Positions 23,827 to 33,456 of a stretch of DNA of 64,000 nt are shown here, piece by piece. Within the stretch, counting starts at the first letter, position 1, and each line of letters begins with the position of its first letter. The position numbers and the translations under genes are program-made. This DNA comes from Chloroflexota bacterium. GTDB lineage: Bacteria; Chloroflexota; Anaerolineae; Aggregatilineales; Phototrophicaceae. The notes below the pieces were generated by a model. That model worked only from the letters and a program-made list of their open reading frames with translations. It ran no database searches and was not told the DNA's origin. Location of the stretch: NCBI GenBank assembly GCA_020161935.1, contig JAIUNI010000002.1, positions 798,699-862,698 of the forward strand, read 5' to 3'.

Positions 23827-24629
23827 GCCAAAACGGCGCTTCCAAGTCGATTGAGATCAAGAACATCGACATCTACTACGGCCCCAAGCTGGCGGTTAAG
23901 GATGTTTCACTCCCCATCTACACCAACAAAATCACAGCCTTCATCGGCCCGTCCGGCTGTGGTAAGAGCACGGTTTTACGCTCGATCAACCGCATGAACG
24001 ACCTCATTCCGGGGGCGCGTGTCGAGGGTGAAATCCTGTATAAGGGCGAGAATTTGTACGCCTCGAATATCGACCCGGTGGAAGTCCGGCGGCGTATCGG
24101 CATGGTGTTCCAGAAGCCGAACCCCTTCCCCAAGAGCATCTATGATAACGTTGCCTATGGGCCGCGTTTGCTGGGTGTCACCAAGAAGTCGGTGCTGGAT
24201 GAAATCGTCGAACTCAGCCTCAAGCAGGCGTTCATCTGGGACGAAGTGAAGGGCGATCTGAAAAAGTCCGGTTTGGCGCTGTCCGGTGGTCAGCAGCAGC
24301 GGTTGTGCATCGCCCGTACGCTGGCGGTTGAGCCGGAAATCATCCTCATGGACGAACCGTGTTCGGCGCTCGACCCGATTGCGACCCAACGCATTGAGGA
24401 ATTGATGCGCGAACTGGTGCATAACTACACCATCGTCATCGTCACCCACAACATGCAGCAGGCCACCCGTGTCAGCGATTACACCGCCTTCTACAGCATC
24501 CGCAAGGAAGGCACCGACGCGCAGGAAAAGCGCTGGGGCGTGCTGGTGGAATACAACCAGACGCAAAAGCTGTTTGAACAACCGGAACAGTCGGAAACGG
24601 CGGATTACATCTCTGGTCGGTTTGGTTAG
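23823..24629 (+). CDS. pstB: Phosphate ABC transporter ATPase PstB
   Basis: 268 residues. Walker [10 protein letters not shown] (42-50), Q-loop in [13 protein letters not shown] signature LSGGQQQR (153-160), Walker B IILMDEP with the catalytic Glu (about 174-180) and the switch His in VIVTHNMQQ are all intact. A C-terminal [25 protein letters not shown] tail is typical of PstB. The start overlaps the pstA stop by 4 bases. phoU, which often follows pstB, is absent; a repeat array begins right at the stop codon. Confidence 0.95.
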   Translation: MSQNGASKSIEIKNIDIYYGPKLAVKDVSLPIYTNKITAFIGPSGCGKSTVLRSINRMNDLIPGARVEGEILYKGENLYASNIDPVEVRRRIGMVFQKPNPFPKSIYDNVAYGPRLLGVTKKSVLDEIVELSLKQAFIWDEVKGDLKKSGLALSGGQQQRLCIARTLAVEPEIILMDEPCSALDPIATQRIEELMRELVHNYTIVIVTHNMQQATRVSDYTAFYSIRKEGTDAQEKRWGVLVEYNQTQKLFEQPEQSETADYISGRFG

Positions 24630-24860
24630 TTGTCAGTTGTCAGTTTCCAGTTGTCAGTTTCCAGTTGTCAGTTTCCAGTTGGTAGTTGGCAGTTATCAGT
24701 TTCCAGTTGTCAGTTTCCAGTTGTCAGTTTCCAGTTGTCAGTTTCCAGTTGGTAGTTGGCAGTTATCAGTTTCCAGTTGTCAGTTTCCAGTTGTCGGTTT
24801 CCAGTTGGCAGTTGGCAGTTATCAGTTTCCAGTTATCAGTTTCCAGTTGGCAGTTGATCG
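24630..24860. repeat. 14-bp tandem repeat array with 70-bp higher-order period
   Basis: Sixteen consecutive 14-base units from 24637 to 24860 in three types: A = TTGTCAGTTTCCAG, B = TTGGTAGTTGGCAG, C = TTATCAGTTTCCAG. The order is A A A B C, A A A B C, A A' B' C C B'', so a 70-base block is repeated. The array starts immediately after the pstB stop. Because 14 is not a multiple of 3, ORFs across it read as periodic nonsense and are not genes. Confidence 0.95.
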
Positions 24861-25856
24861 TCCAGAGCAAACGACGAAACGTTCAAAATAGTGCGAAAAC
24901 TGCAAATGCGACAACGGCTTGGGTGGCAGATGTGAGGGAGCAAACTGCCGAAAATTCGTAAATTTCTGCAAATTCGTCATTTTCACAGTGCATTTTATGT
25001 TGTTGATGCTGTTGTTGCAGTTGAGAATCCTTGCATTTGTCGCAAATATCATAAGCAGTTAAAAGTTAAAGGTTAAACGGTCAATCAACTGCTGTTTATG
25101 AGAACATCAATGGCAAATAAGTTATCAGTTAACAGTTATCAGTTGACAGTTCAATACAAATCGCCAAGTTGTTAAGATGCGAATTTTATTTGCAGCGGCG
25201 GAAGGATTGTTCGCTGCTGCCCCACAAGGGGACTATAGCAACGTTTGCTGCAAAATCGTTATCAGTCCACCGTTTTCAGTTGACAGTTCAATTCAAATAC
25301 GAATGCCATTCGCTAACACCCTTTCCAAAAGCGCAACATGCGGCACAGGCGGCACAACAAGTCATCAGTCTACAGTCAACAGGTGGCAGTCTCCAGCTTA
25401 AGGCGAAGATGAATCGCCAAGTACGCTAAGCCAGACAGAGCAGGCCAAAGGATAGGATTATTAAGGTGCGTGAGGTTGGGAGCGCGGACGAGATGTATCT
25501 CGTCCCTACAACCAGCCCTTTCAATAGCATAGTGGAAGTTGGCGTATTAAGGGTGAACATTTGTCAGAACATTTGGTCACTTTTAAGCGGTGCTGGCGCT
25601 AACGTTGCGAGGGAGGGGATTGTTAAGACGGTTGGTGGATGGTTGGAAAAGGGTTTGTCGGGTTAACCGAAAATAAACCTAGAAAATAGTTTTAAGTTTC
25701 AAGTGACAAGTTTCAAGTGAAAGGCAAAAGGCAGGGACTATCCAAAGATTACACAATCCTGTAAGAAGGAAAGTAACTTTCTGTTTGTCCTGCTGTTATT
25801 GACTCTTTTGCCTTTGGGTCTATACTTGACCGATATTACTGATTTAACAAAAGCGT
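24861..25856. other. Gene-free region with degenerate repeat remnants
   Basis: About 1 kb without a convincing gene. Remnants of the 14-bp family recur (near 25122-25150, 25270-25290 and 25360-25395), and a different short repeat (AAGTTTCAAGTGACAAGTTT) is at about 25692-25725. A palindromic element (25486-25510) lies inside the only ORF-like stretch, which argues against that ORF being real. No RNA gene was recognised. Confidence 0.6.
25486..25510. repeat. Dispersed palindromic element, copy 1
   Basis: GGACGAGAT and ATCTCGTCC are separated by two bases and followed by CTACA. The same layout (arms ending GGACG / CGTCC, then CTACA) recurs at 42791. Confidence 0.8.
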
Positions 25857-26397
25857 ATGGGTAGGGTTTTACAGCGCCGCGTATCCCGACTGCTCCTGCT
25901 TGGCCTGCTGGTTATAGGCTGGCAACCGCTTGCCGCGCAGGACGAGCCTATTCCTCCCCCTACTGAAACGGTTATCCCAACGCTGCCTCCGACCGAGACT
26001 TGCACCTAATGCCACGCCAATTCCCGGTAAAGTAGAGTGGTCAACCGATTATTATCCGCTTCGACAAGCAAGCGATCATGATCCAGCACACATTACCGAT
26101 TTTCTTGAATATCTCACGCCCCGTTTTAGCACAAACTATCAAGGACCGAATTGCATAATCACCCTTGACACAACTCGTACAACTGATGCTGCGCCAGCTA
26201 TACCGAATGGTTATACCTTTAATTTCGATGCCCCTCTTACCGAAGCATGTCAATATCCAGAACAAGGAACATGGCTCGGTTTCAAAAATATTGATAAGGA
26301 TGGGAAGAGTAGCGAAAATAAGCCCGGTAATGCGCGTTATTGGTGGATGGAGAAAGTTTTAGTTGATGTATTTACTACCTCATTATGGCGCTCATAA
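25857..26397 (+). pseudogene. Exported protein gene broken by a frameshift
   Basis: An ATG at 25857 opens a 50-codon frame encoding a signal peptide (MGRVLQRRVSRLLLLGLLVI, then GWQPLAAQ) and a Pro/Thr linker ending PPTETCT, where TAA (26007-26009) stops it. Skipping one base (T at 26007) lets the frame continue as NATPIPGKVEWSTDYYPL up to the stop at 26397, giving one ~179-residue exported protein. Either it is a real pseudogene or an indel or sequencing error sits near 26000-26010. The break coincides with a sharp change from GC-rich to AT-rich sequence, so a recombination junction is also possible. The AT-rich body has no recognised domain. Confidence 0.65.
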
Positions 26398-26413
26398 AAC
26401 AAGGAATTCAAGC

Positions 26414-27904
26414 ATGAATGGTCATTCTAAATCTTTAACTATCTATCACATAATCATACCTGTTCTGATTATTTTAATTAGTTTTAATCTGGGTAGTATT
26501 CATGCTCAAGATGATTTTCCATCAGGTCGAATTATGACCCTTTCCTACAGCCCAAGTGGTGATCGTGTGGCCGTTGGTTATGGGAAAGGAGCAATTAAAA
26601 TTGTTAATTCAATCAGTGGACAAATTTTATTTAATCTTGTCGGTCATACAACACCCATCTCATCTCTTGCTTGGAACACTTCTGGAACACAATTAGTCAG
26701 CGGTAGTCTTAACCCTGATCCGACTGCCCGAATTTGGAATACACAAACCGGACAACTTATTCGCAGTTTTGTTAGTGTTGGAGATAATCTTGAGGTTGTG
26801 AAATGGACTCCAAACAATCAACAAATTGTCACATTGTCATCTGGTGGTCCAAATTCAATTTATGATGTCGGAACCGGAAATTTGGTATCAAGTATAAATA
26901 ATGGGGCGGTTTATGTCGCTAAATGGAGTCCAGACAATTCAAAAATTGCTTTCCCCTTACTGTATGGTGGCATTGACATACGAAATGCAAGCAATTACCA
27001 AAATATCTCGTATCTTGGTGCTAACAGTGGAAAAATTTCAGGTGATATAACTAACCAAATCATCAGTCTTGCTTGGAAACCAGATAACAGTGCTGTAGCC
27101 GTCGGAACGTGGGGGGGCAATGTTCTTATTTGGAACGTTACTTCTGGTCAGTTAACCTTTGAACAGCGTGGGAATGACTATCAAGGAACAGATCGTTATT
27201 TATCGTTCATCAAAGGTCTACGGTTTAGCACTGATGGAAGTCAATTGACCAGCATTAGTGGAAATGGAACCAGTCGAACATGGAACACAACAACAGGACA
27301 GCTTATCAATAGTTATATGCTGCCCAGTCCAGTATACGCAGTAGACTGGAGTCCTGACGGCAAAAACATCGCTTTTGGTGGTGTGAACAGCGCCATCCAG
27401 ATTTTCTCTGTATGCCCTTGCACGCTGTTTGGGACGAGCGTGCCTGCCAACCCCAGCAACATCGGCAACCCGCCTGCGGTCAATTTAGGCGTGGTGTTCC
27501 GTCCGACTGTCAACGGCAAGGTGACAGGCATTCGCTTTTACAAGCTGGCAGGGAACGGCGGCACGCACAAGGGCTATCTGTGGTCAGCCACCGGGACGCA
27601 GTTGGGGAACGTGACCTTCAGCGGCGAGACGGCGACCGGGTGGCAAACGGCGACGTTCAGCACGCCGATCACCGTGACGGCGAACACGGTGTACGTGGCT
27701 TCGTACCACGCGCCGCAGGGACGCTTCGCCTATGACAACAACACGTTTACGACAGGTAGGACGGTGCTGCCGCTGTACGCGCTGGCGACAGGCGAGACCA
27801 GCCCCGGCAACGGGACGTATATTTTCGGGGCGGCGGGGTTGTTCCCGAACGCGACCTTTACCGCGACGAATTATTGGGTGGATGTGGTGTTCAGCCCGAC
27901 GTGA
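26414..27904 (+). CDS. Exported WD40 propeller with C-terminal DUF4082, copy 1
   Basis: The start chosen is the ATG at 26414 (AAGGA 9 bases upstream), giving a signal peptide MNGHSKSLTIYHIIIPVLII ending near SIHAQ. Residues ~35-330 form WD40-type repeats (for example LAWNTSGTQLVSGS, VKWTPNNQQIV, VDWSPDGKNIAFGG). The last ~165 residues are DUF4082 (IGNPPAVNLGVVFRP, GIRFYKLAGNGGTHKGYLW, ATGWQTATF, YVASYHAPQGRFAYD), a beta-sandwich thought to bind carbohydrate or act in adhesion. The WD40 part is AT-rich, while the DUF4082 part is GC-rich and almost identical at DNA level to that of the next gene. Secreted; ligand unknown. Confidence 0.85.
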   Translation: MNGHSKSLTIYHIIIPVLIILISFNLGSIHAQDDFPSGRIMTLSYSPSGDRVAVGYGKGAIKIVNSISGQILFNLVGHTTPISSLAWNTSGTQLVSGSLNPDPTARIWNTQTGQLIRSFVSVGDNLEVVKWTPNNQQIVTLSSGGPNSIYDVGTGNLVSSINNGAVYVAKWSPDNSKIAFPLLYGGIDIRNASNYQNISYLGANSGKISGDITNQIISLAWKPDNSAVAVGTWGGNVLIWNVTSGQLTFEQRGNDYQGTDRYLSFIKGLRFSTDGSQLTSISGNGTSRTWNTTTGQLINSYMLPSPVYAVDWSPDGKNIAFGGVNSAIQIFSVCPCTLFGTSVPANPSNIGNPPAVNLGVVFRPTVNGKVTGIRFYKLAGNGGTHKGYLWSATGTQLGNVTFSGETATGWQTATFSTPITVTANTVYVASYHAPQGRFAYDNNTFTTGRTVLPLYALATGETSPGNGTYIFGAAGLFPNATFTATNYWVDVVFSPT

Positions 27905-27924
27905 GGGGGGTGATAAGCATAACC

Positions 27925-29382
27925 ATGACGACTACCTTTCGATATGCCGCTATTGCTTTGATTATCTTGATACTCGGTTCCGTCGTATTTGAGGTCAATG
28001 CTCAAACCCCCACGCCGTCTGCATCTACGACACCCCGAAGTGTCGCGTGGAATCCTGATGGCATATGGATTGCACGGGCGTTCCAAAACGGAACAATTGA
28101 TGTGGTGAATGCTAATACAGGCGCAACGGTATTTACATACAACAACGGACAATCACCAGCAACAGCGCTGGCGTGGCGACCGGGAGCAGGCAGCACCAAA
28201 TTGGTTGGAGCGATTGCGGGCAGCGTGTTTGTATGGGATGTGCCGACTGCAAACATGCTATTTGCGTTACCAAGCTCCGGTGCGGTCACGGACTCACTGG
28301 ATTGGACAACACAGAATGGTGATAAAGTTGTTGGCGCGAGTTACGAAGGTGCATCTCCAAATTTACGAGTGTGGGATGCTTCGACTGGGCAACTAATTTT
28401 TGGTAAGGGAATTGATCAACTTGGCACAGCATCATGGAATTCAACAGGAACTTTAGTTGTTGTAGGTGCTGGCTTGGGTGTCAGGACTGTTAGTCTAGCA
28501 ACAGGTCAGGTTCAATTGCTTTCAGCAAATAGTTTTGAACTGAGTGCCGTTCGATCAGTCGCTTGGAGTCCTGACGGAACAAAGATTGCTGACTCCGGTA
28601 TATTTGGTCAAGTCACATTTCGGAATGCGGCGAACGGTCAGTTTATCGCTTATTCCGAACCTACTCGTGAACTGGTTAATTGGATCGCATGGAGCAATGA
28701 CAGTACGCGGTTGGCAAGTGCCAGTTGGGATGGCACGGTGCGGGTTTGGAATGCGGCGAATGGGGCATTGATCGACACCATTCAACCGAACAACGGTCGC
28801 GTTTTTTCAGTGGACTGGAGTCCCGATAACAGCAAACTGGTGGTGGGCAGCGAAAATGGTGCGGTGCAAATCTTCCCCGCGATGAATATCTGCCCCTGCT
28901 CCCTCTTTGGCAGCACAGTTCCATCAAACCCCAGCAACATCGGCAACCCGCCTGCGGTCAATTTGGGGGTGGTGTTCAAGCCGAGCGTCAACGGGCAGGT
29001 GACGGGCATCCGCTTCTACAAGCTGGCGGGCAACGGCGGGACGCACAAGGGCTACCTGTGGTCAGCCACGGGGACGCAGTTGGGGACGGTGACGTTCAGC
29101 GGCGAGACGGCGACCGGGTGGCAAACGGCGACCTTCGCCACGCCGATCACCGTGACGGCGAACACGGTGTACGTGGCTTCGTACCACGCGCCGCAGGGAC
29201 GCTTCGCCTATGACCTGAACACGTTCACGAGTGGGCGAAGTGTGCTGCCGCTGTACGCGCTGGCGACGGGCGAGACCAGCCCCGGCAACGGGACGTACAT
29301 TTTCGGGGCGGCGGGGTTATTCCCGAACGCGACCTTTACCGCGACGAATTACTGGGTGGACGTGGTGTTCAGCCCGACATAA
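27925..29382 (+). CDS. Exported WD40 propeller with C-terminal DUF4082, copy 2
   Basis: Start at the ATG 27925, giving a signal peptide MTTTFRYAAIALIILILGSV ending near VNAQ. WD40 repeats follow (VAWNPDGIWIARAF, LDWTTQNGDKVVGASY, VAWSPDGTKIADSG, IAWSNDSTRLASASWDGTV, VDWSPDNSKLVVGS), then a DUF4082 domain over the last ~165 residues that is nearly the same as in copy 1. The propellers of the two copies differ strongly. The gene lies 20 bases after copy 1 in the same direction, so the two are probably co-transcribed. Role: surface-exposed recognition or binding, inferred from domains. Confidence 0.85.
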   Translation: MTTTFRYAAIALIILILGSVVFEVNAQTPTPSASTTPRSVAWNPDGIWIARAFQNGTIDVVNANTGATVFTYNNGQSPATALAWRPGAGSTKLVGAIAGSVFVWDVPTANMLFALPSSGAVTDSLDWTTQNGDKVVGASYEGASPNLRVWDASTGQLIFGKGIDQLGTASWNSTGTLVVVGAGLGVRTVSLATGQVQLLSANSFELSAVRSVAWSPDGTKIADSGIFGQVTFRNAANGQFIAYSEPTRELVNWIAWSNDSTRLASASWDGTVRVWNAANGALIDTIQPNNGRVFSVDWSPDNSKLVVGSENGAVQIFPAMNICPCSLFGSTVPSNPSNIGNPPAVNLGVVFKPSVNGQVTGIRFYKLAGNGGTHKGYLWSATGTQLGTVTFSGETATGWQTATFATPITVTANTVYVASYHAPQGRFAYDLNTFTSGRSVLPLYALATGETSPGNGTYIFGAAGLFPNATFTATNYWVDVVFSPT

Positions 29383-29390
29383 GTTGAGAA

Positions 29391-29421
29391 ATAAAAAGGG
29401 CGACCGGATGAGGCCGCCCTT
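29391..29421 (-). terminator. Terminator between convergent WD40 and MFS genes
   Basis: Stem AAGGGCG / CGCCCTT with a further GG/CC pairing inside; on the minus strand it runs into TTTTTATTTC, 27 bases past the MFS stop. Confidence 0.7.
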
Positions 29422-29447
29422 ACGAAAGTTATTTTGAAGCGGAGCGA

Positions 29448-31055
29448 CTAATCCCCGACGGCGGGGGCAGCGCCGGTGAGTTCAACCACTTGTTCGGGTT
29501 CATCCGCTGGCTGCTGGATGCGCGACGGCAGCGTGACGAGGACGAACAGCGCCGAAGCCGCCATAATAACCGAGCCGACGAGCATGGCGTGCGTCATGCC
29601 ATTCACAAACGATTGGTTGGCGGTCGTGAGGATGATCGAGCCGAATAAGGGCGGGACTTCCGGCAGCTTGGCGATGGCGTGGGCAGCCTGAATGCTGCTG
29701 GAAATGGCTTCGATCAATTCCTTCGGCAAGCCGGGGATCAGTTTGAGGCTGCCCTGCACGCCGTTGATGTAGATCGAGTTCATGAACGTCCCCAACACGG
29801 CGACACCGAGGGCGGTACCGAGTTCGCGGGTGGTGTCGTTCATGGCAGAGCCAATGCCCGACTTATTCGCCGGTATCGCGCTCATAATCGAATTGGTCGC
29901 CGGAGCCATCGCTAAACCCATGCCCGCCGCTAACAGAAGCTGTCCGACGGCAATCGTGATATAAGGGGTGTCGATTTTGTAAGTCGAACCCATGAAGAAC
30001 AGCGCCAACGCGGCGATACCGATGCCGATGGCAACCGTTAACTTAATGCCGATCCGCTTGCTGATGGGCGCGGAGGATGGCGCGATGATGATGAGGCCGA
30101 TGGCGACCGGCAGCGTGCCTAAACCGGCGGTCAGTGTGTCGTAGCCGAGAATGGTTTGCATATACTGGCTGACGAAGAACATCGACCCGGCGAGGCTGAA
30201 CATCACCATCGCGATGGCGATACTCGCGCCGCTGAACGACAGGTTCTTAAACAGGTACAAGGGCATCATCGGTTCTTTGGTGCGGGCTTCGATAACCGTA
30301 AAGATCGCCAGCAGGACGAAGGCGATGCCAAACAGACCTAACACTTCAGGGTCACCCCAGCCTTTCACACCCGCTTCGATGATGGCGAACACCAGCGCGA
30401 ATACGCCGGTGGCGGAGAAGATGACACCGGGAATATCGAGCTTCGGCGCGGTTTCATCCTTCGACTCGGCGAGGAAACGCTGCCCACCAATGATGGCGAT
30501 GACAATAATCGGCAGGTTGATGAGGAACAGGATATGCCACGAGTAGAGCTTGAGCAGCAGACCGCCGATGACGGGGCCAATAGCGATACCGAGGCCGAAA
30601 ATCGCCGACCAGATGCCGATGGCCTGCGCCCGTTCGCGCAGCGGGAAGCTGACGTTAATCAGGGAGAGGGTGGAAGGCATGATGAACGCGCCCGCGATAC
30701 CGAGGAAACCACGTGAGACGATCAGCGCCGTAGTGGTTTCGGAAAGCGCTGCACCCAGCGAACCGATGCCGAACATTACGAGGCCGATTTGGAGCGACTT
30801 CTTGCGCCCGTAACGGTCACTGACCGCGCCCATCGTCAACAGCAAGGCGGCGAACACCAGCACGTAAGCGTCGATAATCCATTGTAGATCGCTGATGTTG
30901 GCGTTGAGATCATTCGAGAGCGAAGGCAGCGCGATATTCAAAATCGTATTGTCGAGGCTGATGACCAGCAGCGAAATACCGATAAAAATCAGACCTTTCC
31001 AGCGAGTTGCGTAACCCGGCATGGCCGACTCGGACGAAGCAGCATGAGCCGTCAA
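29448..31055 (-). CDS. MFS drug exporter, DHA2/EmrB-QacA family (14 helices)
   Basis: 535 residues. The best start is TTG at 31055, because GGAGGG sits 4 bases before it; the upstream ATG has no such site. Fourteen hydrophobic helices are visible. Family motifs include SLDNTILNIALPSL (helix 1, with the conserved D of DHA2 exporters), LVFAALLLTMGAVSDRYGRKK (motif A), and the motif-C-like GIAIGPVIGGLL. It should export hydrophobic or cationic compounds by proton antiport. No adjacent TetR/MarR regulator was found. Confidence 0.9.
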   Translation of the reverse strand: MTAHAASSESAMPGYATRWKGLIFIGISLLVISLDNTILNIALPSLSNDLNANISDLQWIIDAYVLVFAALLLTMGAVSDRYGRKKSLQIGLVMFGIGSLGAALSETTTALIVSRGFLGIAGAFIMPSTLSLINVSFPLRERAQAIGIWSAIFGLGIAIGPVIGGLLLKLYSWHILFLINLPIIVIAIIGGQRFLAESKDETAPKLDIPGVIFSATGVFALVFAIIEAGVKGWGDPEVLGLFGIAFVLLAIFTVIEARTKEPMMPLYLFKNLSFSGASIAIAMVMFSLAGSMFFVSQYMQTILGYDTLTAGLGTLPVAIGLIIIAPSSAPISKRIGIKLTVAIGIGIAALALFFMGSTYKIDTPYITIAVGQLLLAAGMGLAMAPATNSIMSAIPANKSGIGSAMNDTTRELGTALGVAVLGTFMNSIYINGVQGSLKLIPGLPKELIEAISSSIQAAHAIAKLPEVPPLFGSIILTTANQSFVNGMTHAMLVGSVIMAASALFVLVTLPSRIQQPADEPEQVVELTGAAPAVGD

Positions 31056-31314
31056 AATTCCCTCCGATATGAAACTGGTGTGCATAAACTATGTGATAAA
31101 TTTAACAATAAGGGGAAATCAAACTGCGTTCAAGTGGGAAATCTTATTTCTAGTACGGATTTATCCTTTATTTCGAAATCAGCCGCCGGGGTTATTGGAA
31201 GGCCAATGAACATTTCCCAGCGGATAATGGTTGTTTACTTATTAAAATGGGAATTGGTAGTGTTGTGCCGCTGAAAGATGCTTTGTTTGCGGTTCATGTG
31301 GGGACTGTTGTCGA

Positions 31315-32292
31315 TTATTTCAGGGTTAAGTCACCCTGCACTTCCAGACCCGCGTTACGGCCTGTGCCGCTAAAGATTTCGCGTCCGGTTTCGAGTTCCG
31401 TCAGGCGCACGTGGACGCTGGCTTTGAGGGTTTCCTCGACGCGGCGGTGCATTTCCTGACGGTTGGGTTCGTGGAGTAAGCCGCCCTGTGCGCGGGTGGC
31501 TTGAATAATGAGGCGGTGCTGCCGGTTCCGCACTACCCAATCAACGGTGGTATCCGTAACCGAGAGGCGTTCGACGACCACCCCATTATAGGTCGCGAAC
31601 AGGTAAAGCTGTCGCTCGTGCCACAACCCGACGATTGCGCCGGTGAAGCTGAACACCTTAAACGGAATGGTCGCGATTGAGGCGGTCAAGCAGGTGCCGA
31701 TTGAATCGAAATGGTTGGTCTGCATCCATACCCACGCCGAAGGGAAGGACTGTCCCCAATCTTTTTCGATGTAACCCCGCCCGCCGCTGAAATCCACCGC
31801 CTGACCATCGAGCGTCAGTGTGCCGCGAATACGGTGGTCGAGGCTGACGACACCGTGATAGCACTCCATGAAGGACAGCCAGCCGAACGGACCCATGATC
31901 CCCGGCGCTGCCCAACTCACGGGGTACGGCGTGGTGTTTTCGAAGTGGAGTTCACCTTTAAGCGCCAGATGATCCCCTTCAAGGTTGAGGGTGATGGAGT
32001 CACGGCGGAAGCGGTTCGTGCCGATCTTCACGTCGAAGTCGTTCTCGGCGGCGCTGAACTGTTCCGGCGGGAAGCGGAAGTAAGCGGCCTCGCCGGTTTG
32101 CCCATCCAGCACCTGCACGAAGGCGTGGTGCTTTTCCGGCGAGTCGCTGAGGAAGATACCGGGGATAACGGCGTAGCGCCGCCCCTCGGCAGCGTCGATC
32201 AACTTGAAGTACCAGCCTTCAAAGAACGGCGGCTTTTTACCCCGCCCGTGATACCAGTCGGGATTCATGACCCGTTCGATAAAATTGGTCAT
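31315..32292 (-). CDS. Tocopherol cyclase-like protein
   Basis: 325 residues that match the tocopherol cyclase family (PF14249): FFEGWYFKLID near the N-terminus, the central PFGWLSFMECYHGV and the signature GRGYIEKDWGQSFPSAWVWMQTNHF. In plants and cyanobacteria the family closes the chromanol ring of vitamin E; bacterial relatives outside Cyanobacteria have unknown substrates, and no tocopherol-pathway genes are in the window. No signal peptide. It starts 6 bases after the stop of a histidine kinase gene, so the two are almost certainly co-transcribed, which suggests the kinase controls or senses the same process. Confidence 0.85.
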   Translation of the reverse strand: MTNFIERVMNPDWYHGRGKKPPFFEGWYFKLIDAAEGRRYAVIPGIFLSDSPEKHHAFVQVLDGQTGEAAYFRFPPEQFSAAENDFDVKIGTNRFRRDSITLNLEGDHLALKGELHFENTTPYPVSWAAPGIMGPFGWLSFMECYHGVVSLDHRIRGTLTLDGQAVDFSGGRGYIEKDWGQSFPSAWVWMQTNHFDSIGTCLTASIATIPFKVFSFTGAIVGLWHERQLYLFATYNGVVVERLSVTDTTVDWVVRNRQHRLIIQATRAQGGLLHEPNRQEMHRRVEETLKASVHVRLTELETGREIFSGTGRNAGLEVQGDLTLK

Positions 32293-32298
32293 GTGGGG

Positions 32299-33456
32299 TT
32301 AGCAGCCTTCAGCAGGGAGCATGATGGTAAAGGTCGTGCCTTTGCCGACCACACTTTCGACGCTGATCTTGCCACCGTGCAGGTCAACCGCCTGCTTGGC
32401 GATGGCTAACCCCAAGCCTGTACCTTGAATGCTGCCGACGTTAGAAGCGCGGTTGAACGGCTCGAACAAACGCGGGAGGTCGGTTTCAGGGATGCCGATA
32501 CCTTGATCTCGCACTTTGATGATGGCTTCACAGTTGGCGTAAGACAGCTCCATCGTGACCGGTTTGCCTTCCGGCGAGTATTTGATGGCGTTGGTGAGCA
32601 GGTTCGTCAGGGCGCGGCGCATGAGTTTGATGTCGATGAACACTTCAATCCGGCGGCGTGTGCCTTTAAAGCGGATGGTACGGGTCATCCGGTAGGCCAA
32701 CTGCAACTCCTCGATAATGTCGCGGCAGTAGGTTTCGAGGTCGATGATCTGACGGTCGAGTTCCGCGCCGGTGAAGTCTTGGCGGCTGATGGTCATCACG
32801 TCATTGATGAGTTCGCTGAGATGCTCGACCTGTTGGTCAATCGCGTCGTAGCTTTCCTGCTTCTCCTGCTCGGAGGAACGGTCGCCGTAATTCCGCAGCA
32901 TACTATTTGCTAGGCGGATGGCAGCAAGCGGCGTTTTGAGGTCGTGCGACATCATCGAAATGAAGCGGTTCTTCACATCGCGGAGTTCGCGCTCTTTTTC
33001 CAGTTCGAGGTTCAGGGTTTCTTTCTCGCGCACCTGTGTTTCCATGAACTTGCGCTCGGTGAAATCCTGTACCACAGCGATATACAGCTTTTGCTGGTCG
33101 TGGGAGACTTCGCTAATGGAAAAGTACATCGGGAAAATACTGCCGTCGCGCCGCTGCCCATCCAGTTCGTCGCCAAGCCCGCTAAAGTGTTTGAGGAAGG
33201 CATCGAACTCGGCATGGTCGGATTGATTGGGCAGCGAAGGGATAAGTTCACAGACGTTGCGCCCGATGATGGCCTCGGCTGAATAGCCAAAAATGTACGA
33301 GGCGGCACGGTTAAGCGATTGAATCTCACCGTCACTATCGAAGGTCAGGATACCGTCAACGAGGTTATCGAGGATGGCTTCAAGCAGCCGCTTGCTCGCT
33401 TCTAGCTCTTCCTGTGTATCGTTCATATCGGTTACATTCTGGTGAAGAAGCGCCAC
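32299..33456 (-). CDS. PAS sensor histidine kinase (cytoplasmic)
   Basis: 385 residues without membrane helices. PAS (about 25-137, with ILTFDSDGEIQSLNRAA and a PAC segment TERK), a short coiled coil, HisKA with MMSHDLKTPLAAI (His171) and HATPase with NLLTNAIKYSP, RDQGIGIPE and GTGLGLAI are all intact. The start could also be the ATG ten codons later. No response regulator is adjacent. It is the upstream partner of the tocopherol cyclase-like gene (6-base gap). Confidence 0.85.
   Translation of the reverse strand: MALLHQNVTDMNDTQEELEASKRLLEAILDNLVDGILTFDSDGEIQSLNRAASYIFGYSAEAIIGRNVCELIPSLPNQSDHAEFDAFLKHFSGLGDELDGQRRDGSIFPMYFSISEVSHDQQKLYIAVVQDFTERKFMETQVREKETLNLELEKERELRDVKNRFISMMSHDLKTPLAAIRLANSMLRNYGDRSSEQEKQESYDAIDQQVEHLSELINDVMTISRQDFTGAELDRQIIDLETYCRDIIEELQLAYRMTRTIRFKGTRRRIEVFIDIKLMRRALTNLLTNAIKYSPEGKPVTMELSYANCEAIIKVRDQGIGIPETDLPRLFEPFNRASNVGSIQGTGLGLAIAKQAVDLHGGKISVESVVGKGTTFTIMLPAEGC

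Noticed and set aside
24637..24860. CRISPR array
   Set aside because: Units are contiguous 14-mers without unique spacers, and no cas gene is near.
24630..24961. Periodic ORFs across the 14-bp array (repeats of QLSVSSCQFPV type)
   Set aside because: They result from translating a tandem repeat whose unit is not a multiple of 3; no start signal.
25466..25666. 66-residue ORF in the repeat-rich spacer
   Set aside because: It contains a dispersed palindrome, has no ribosome-binding site and no protein-like composition.
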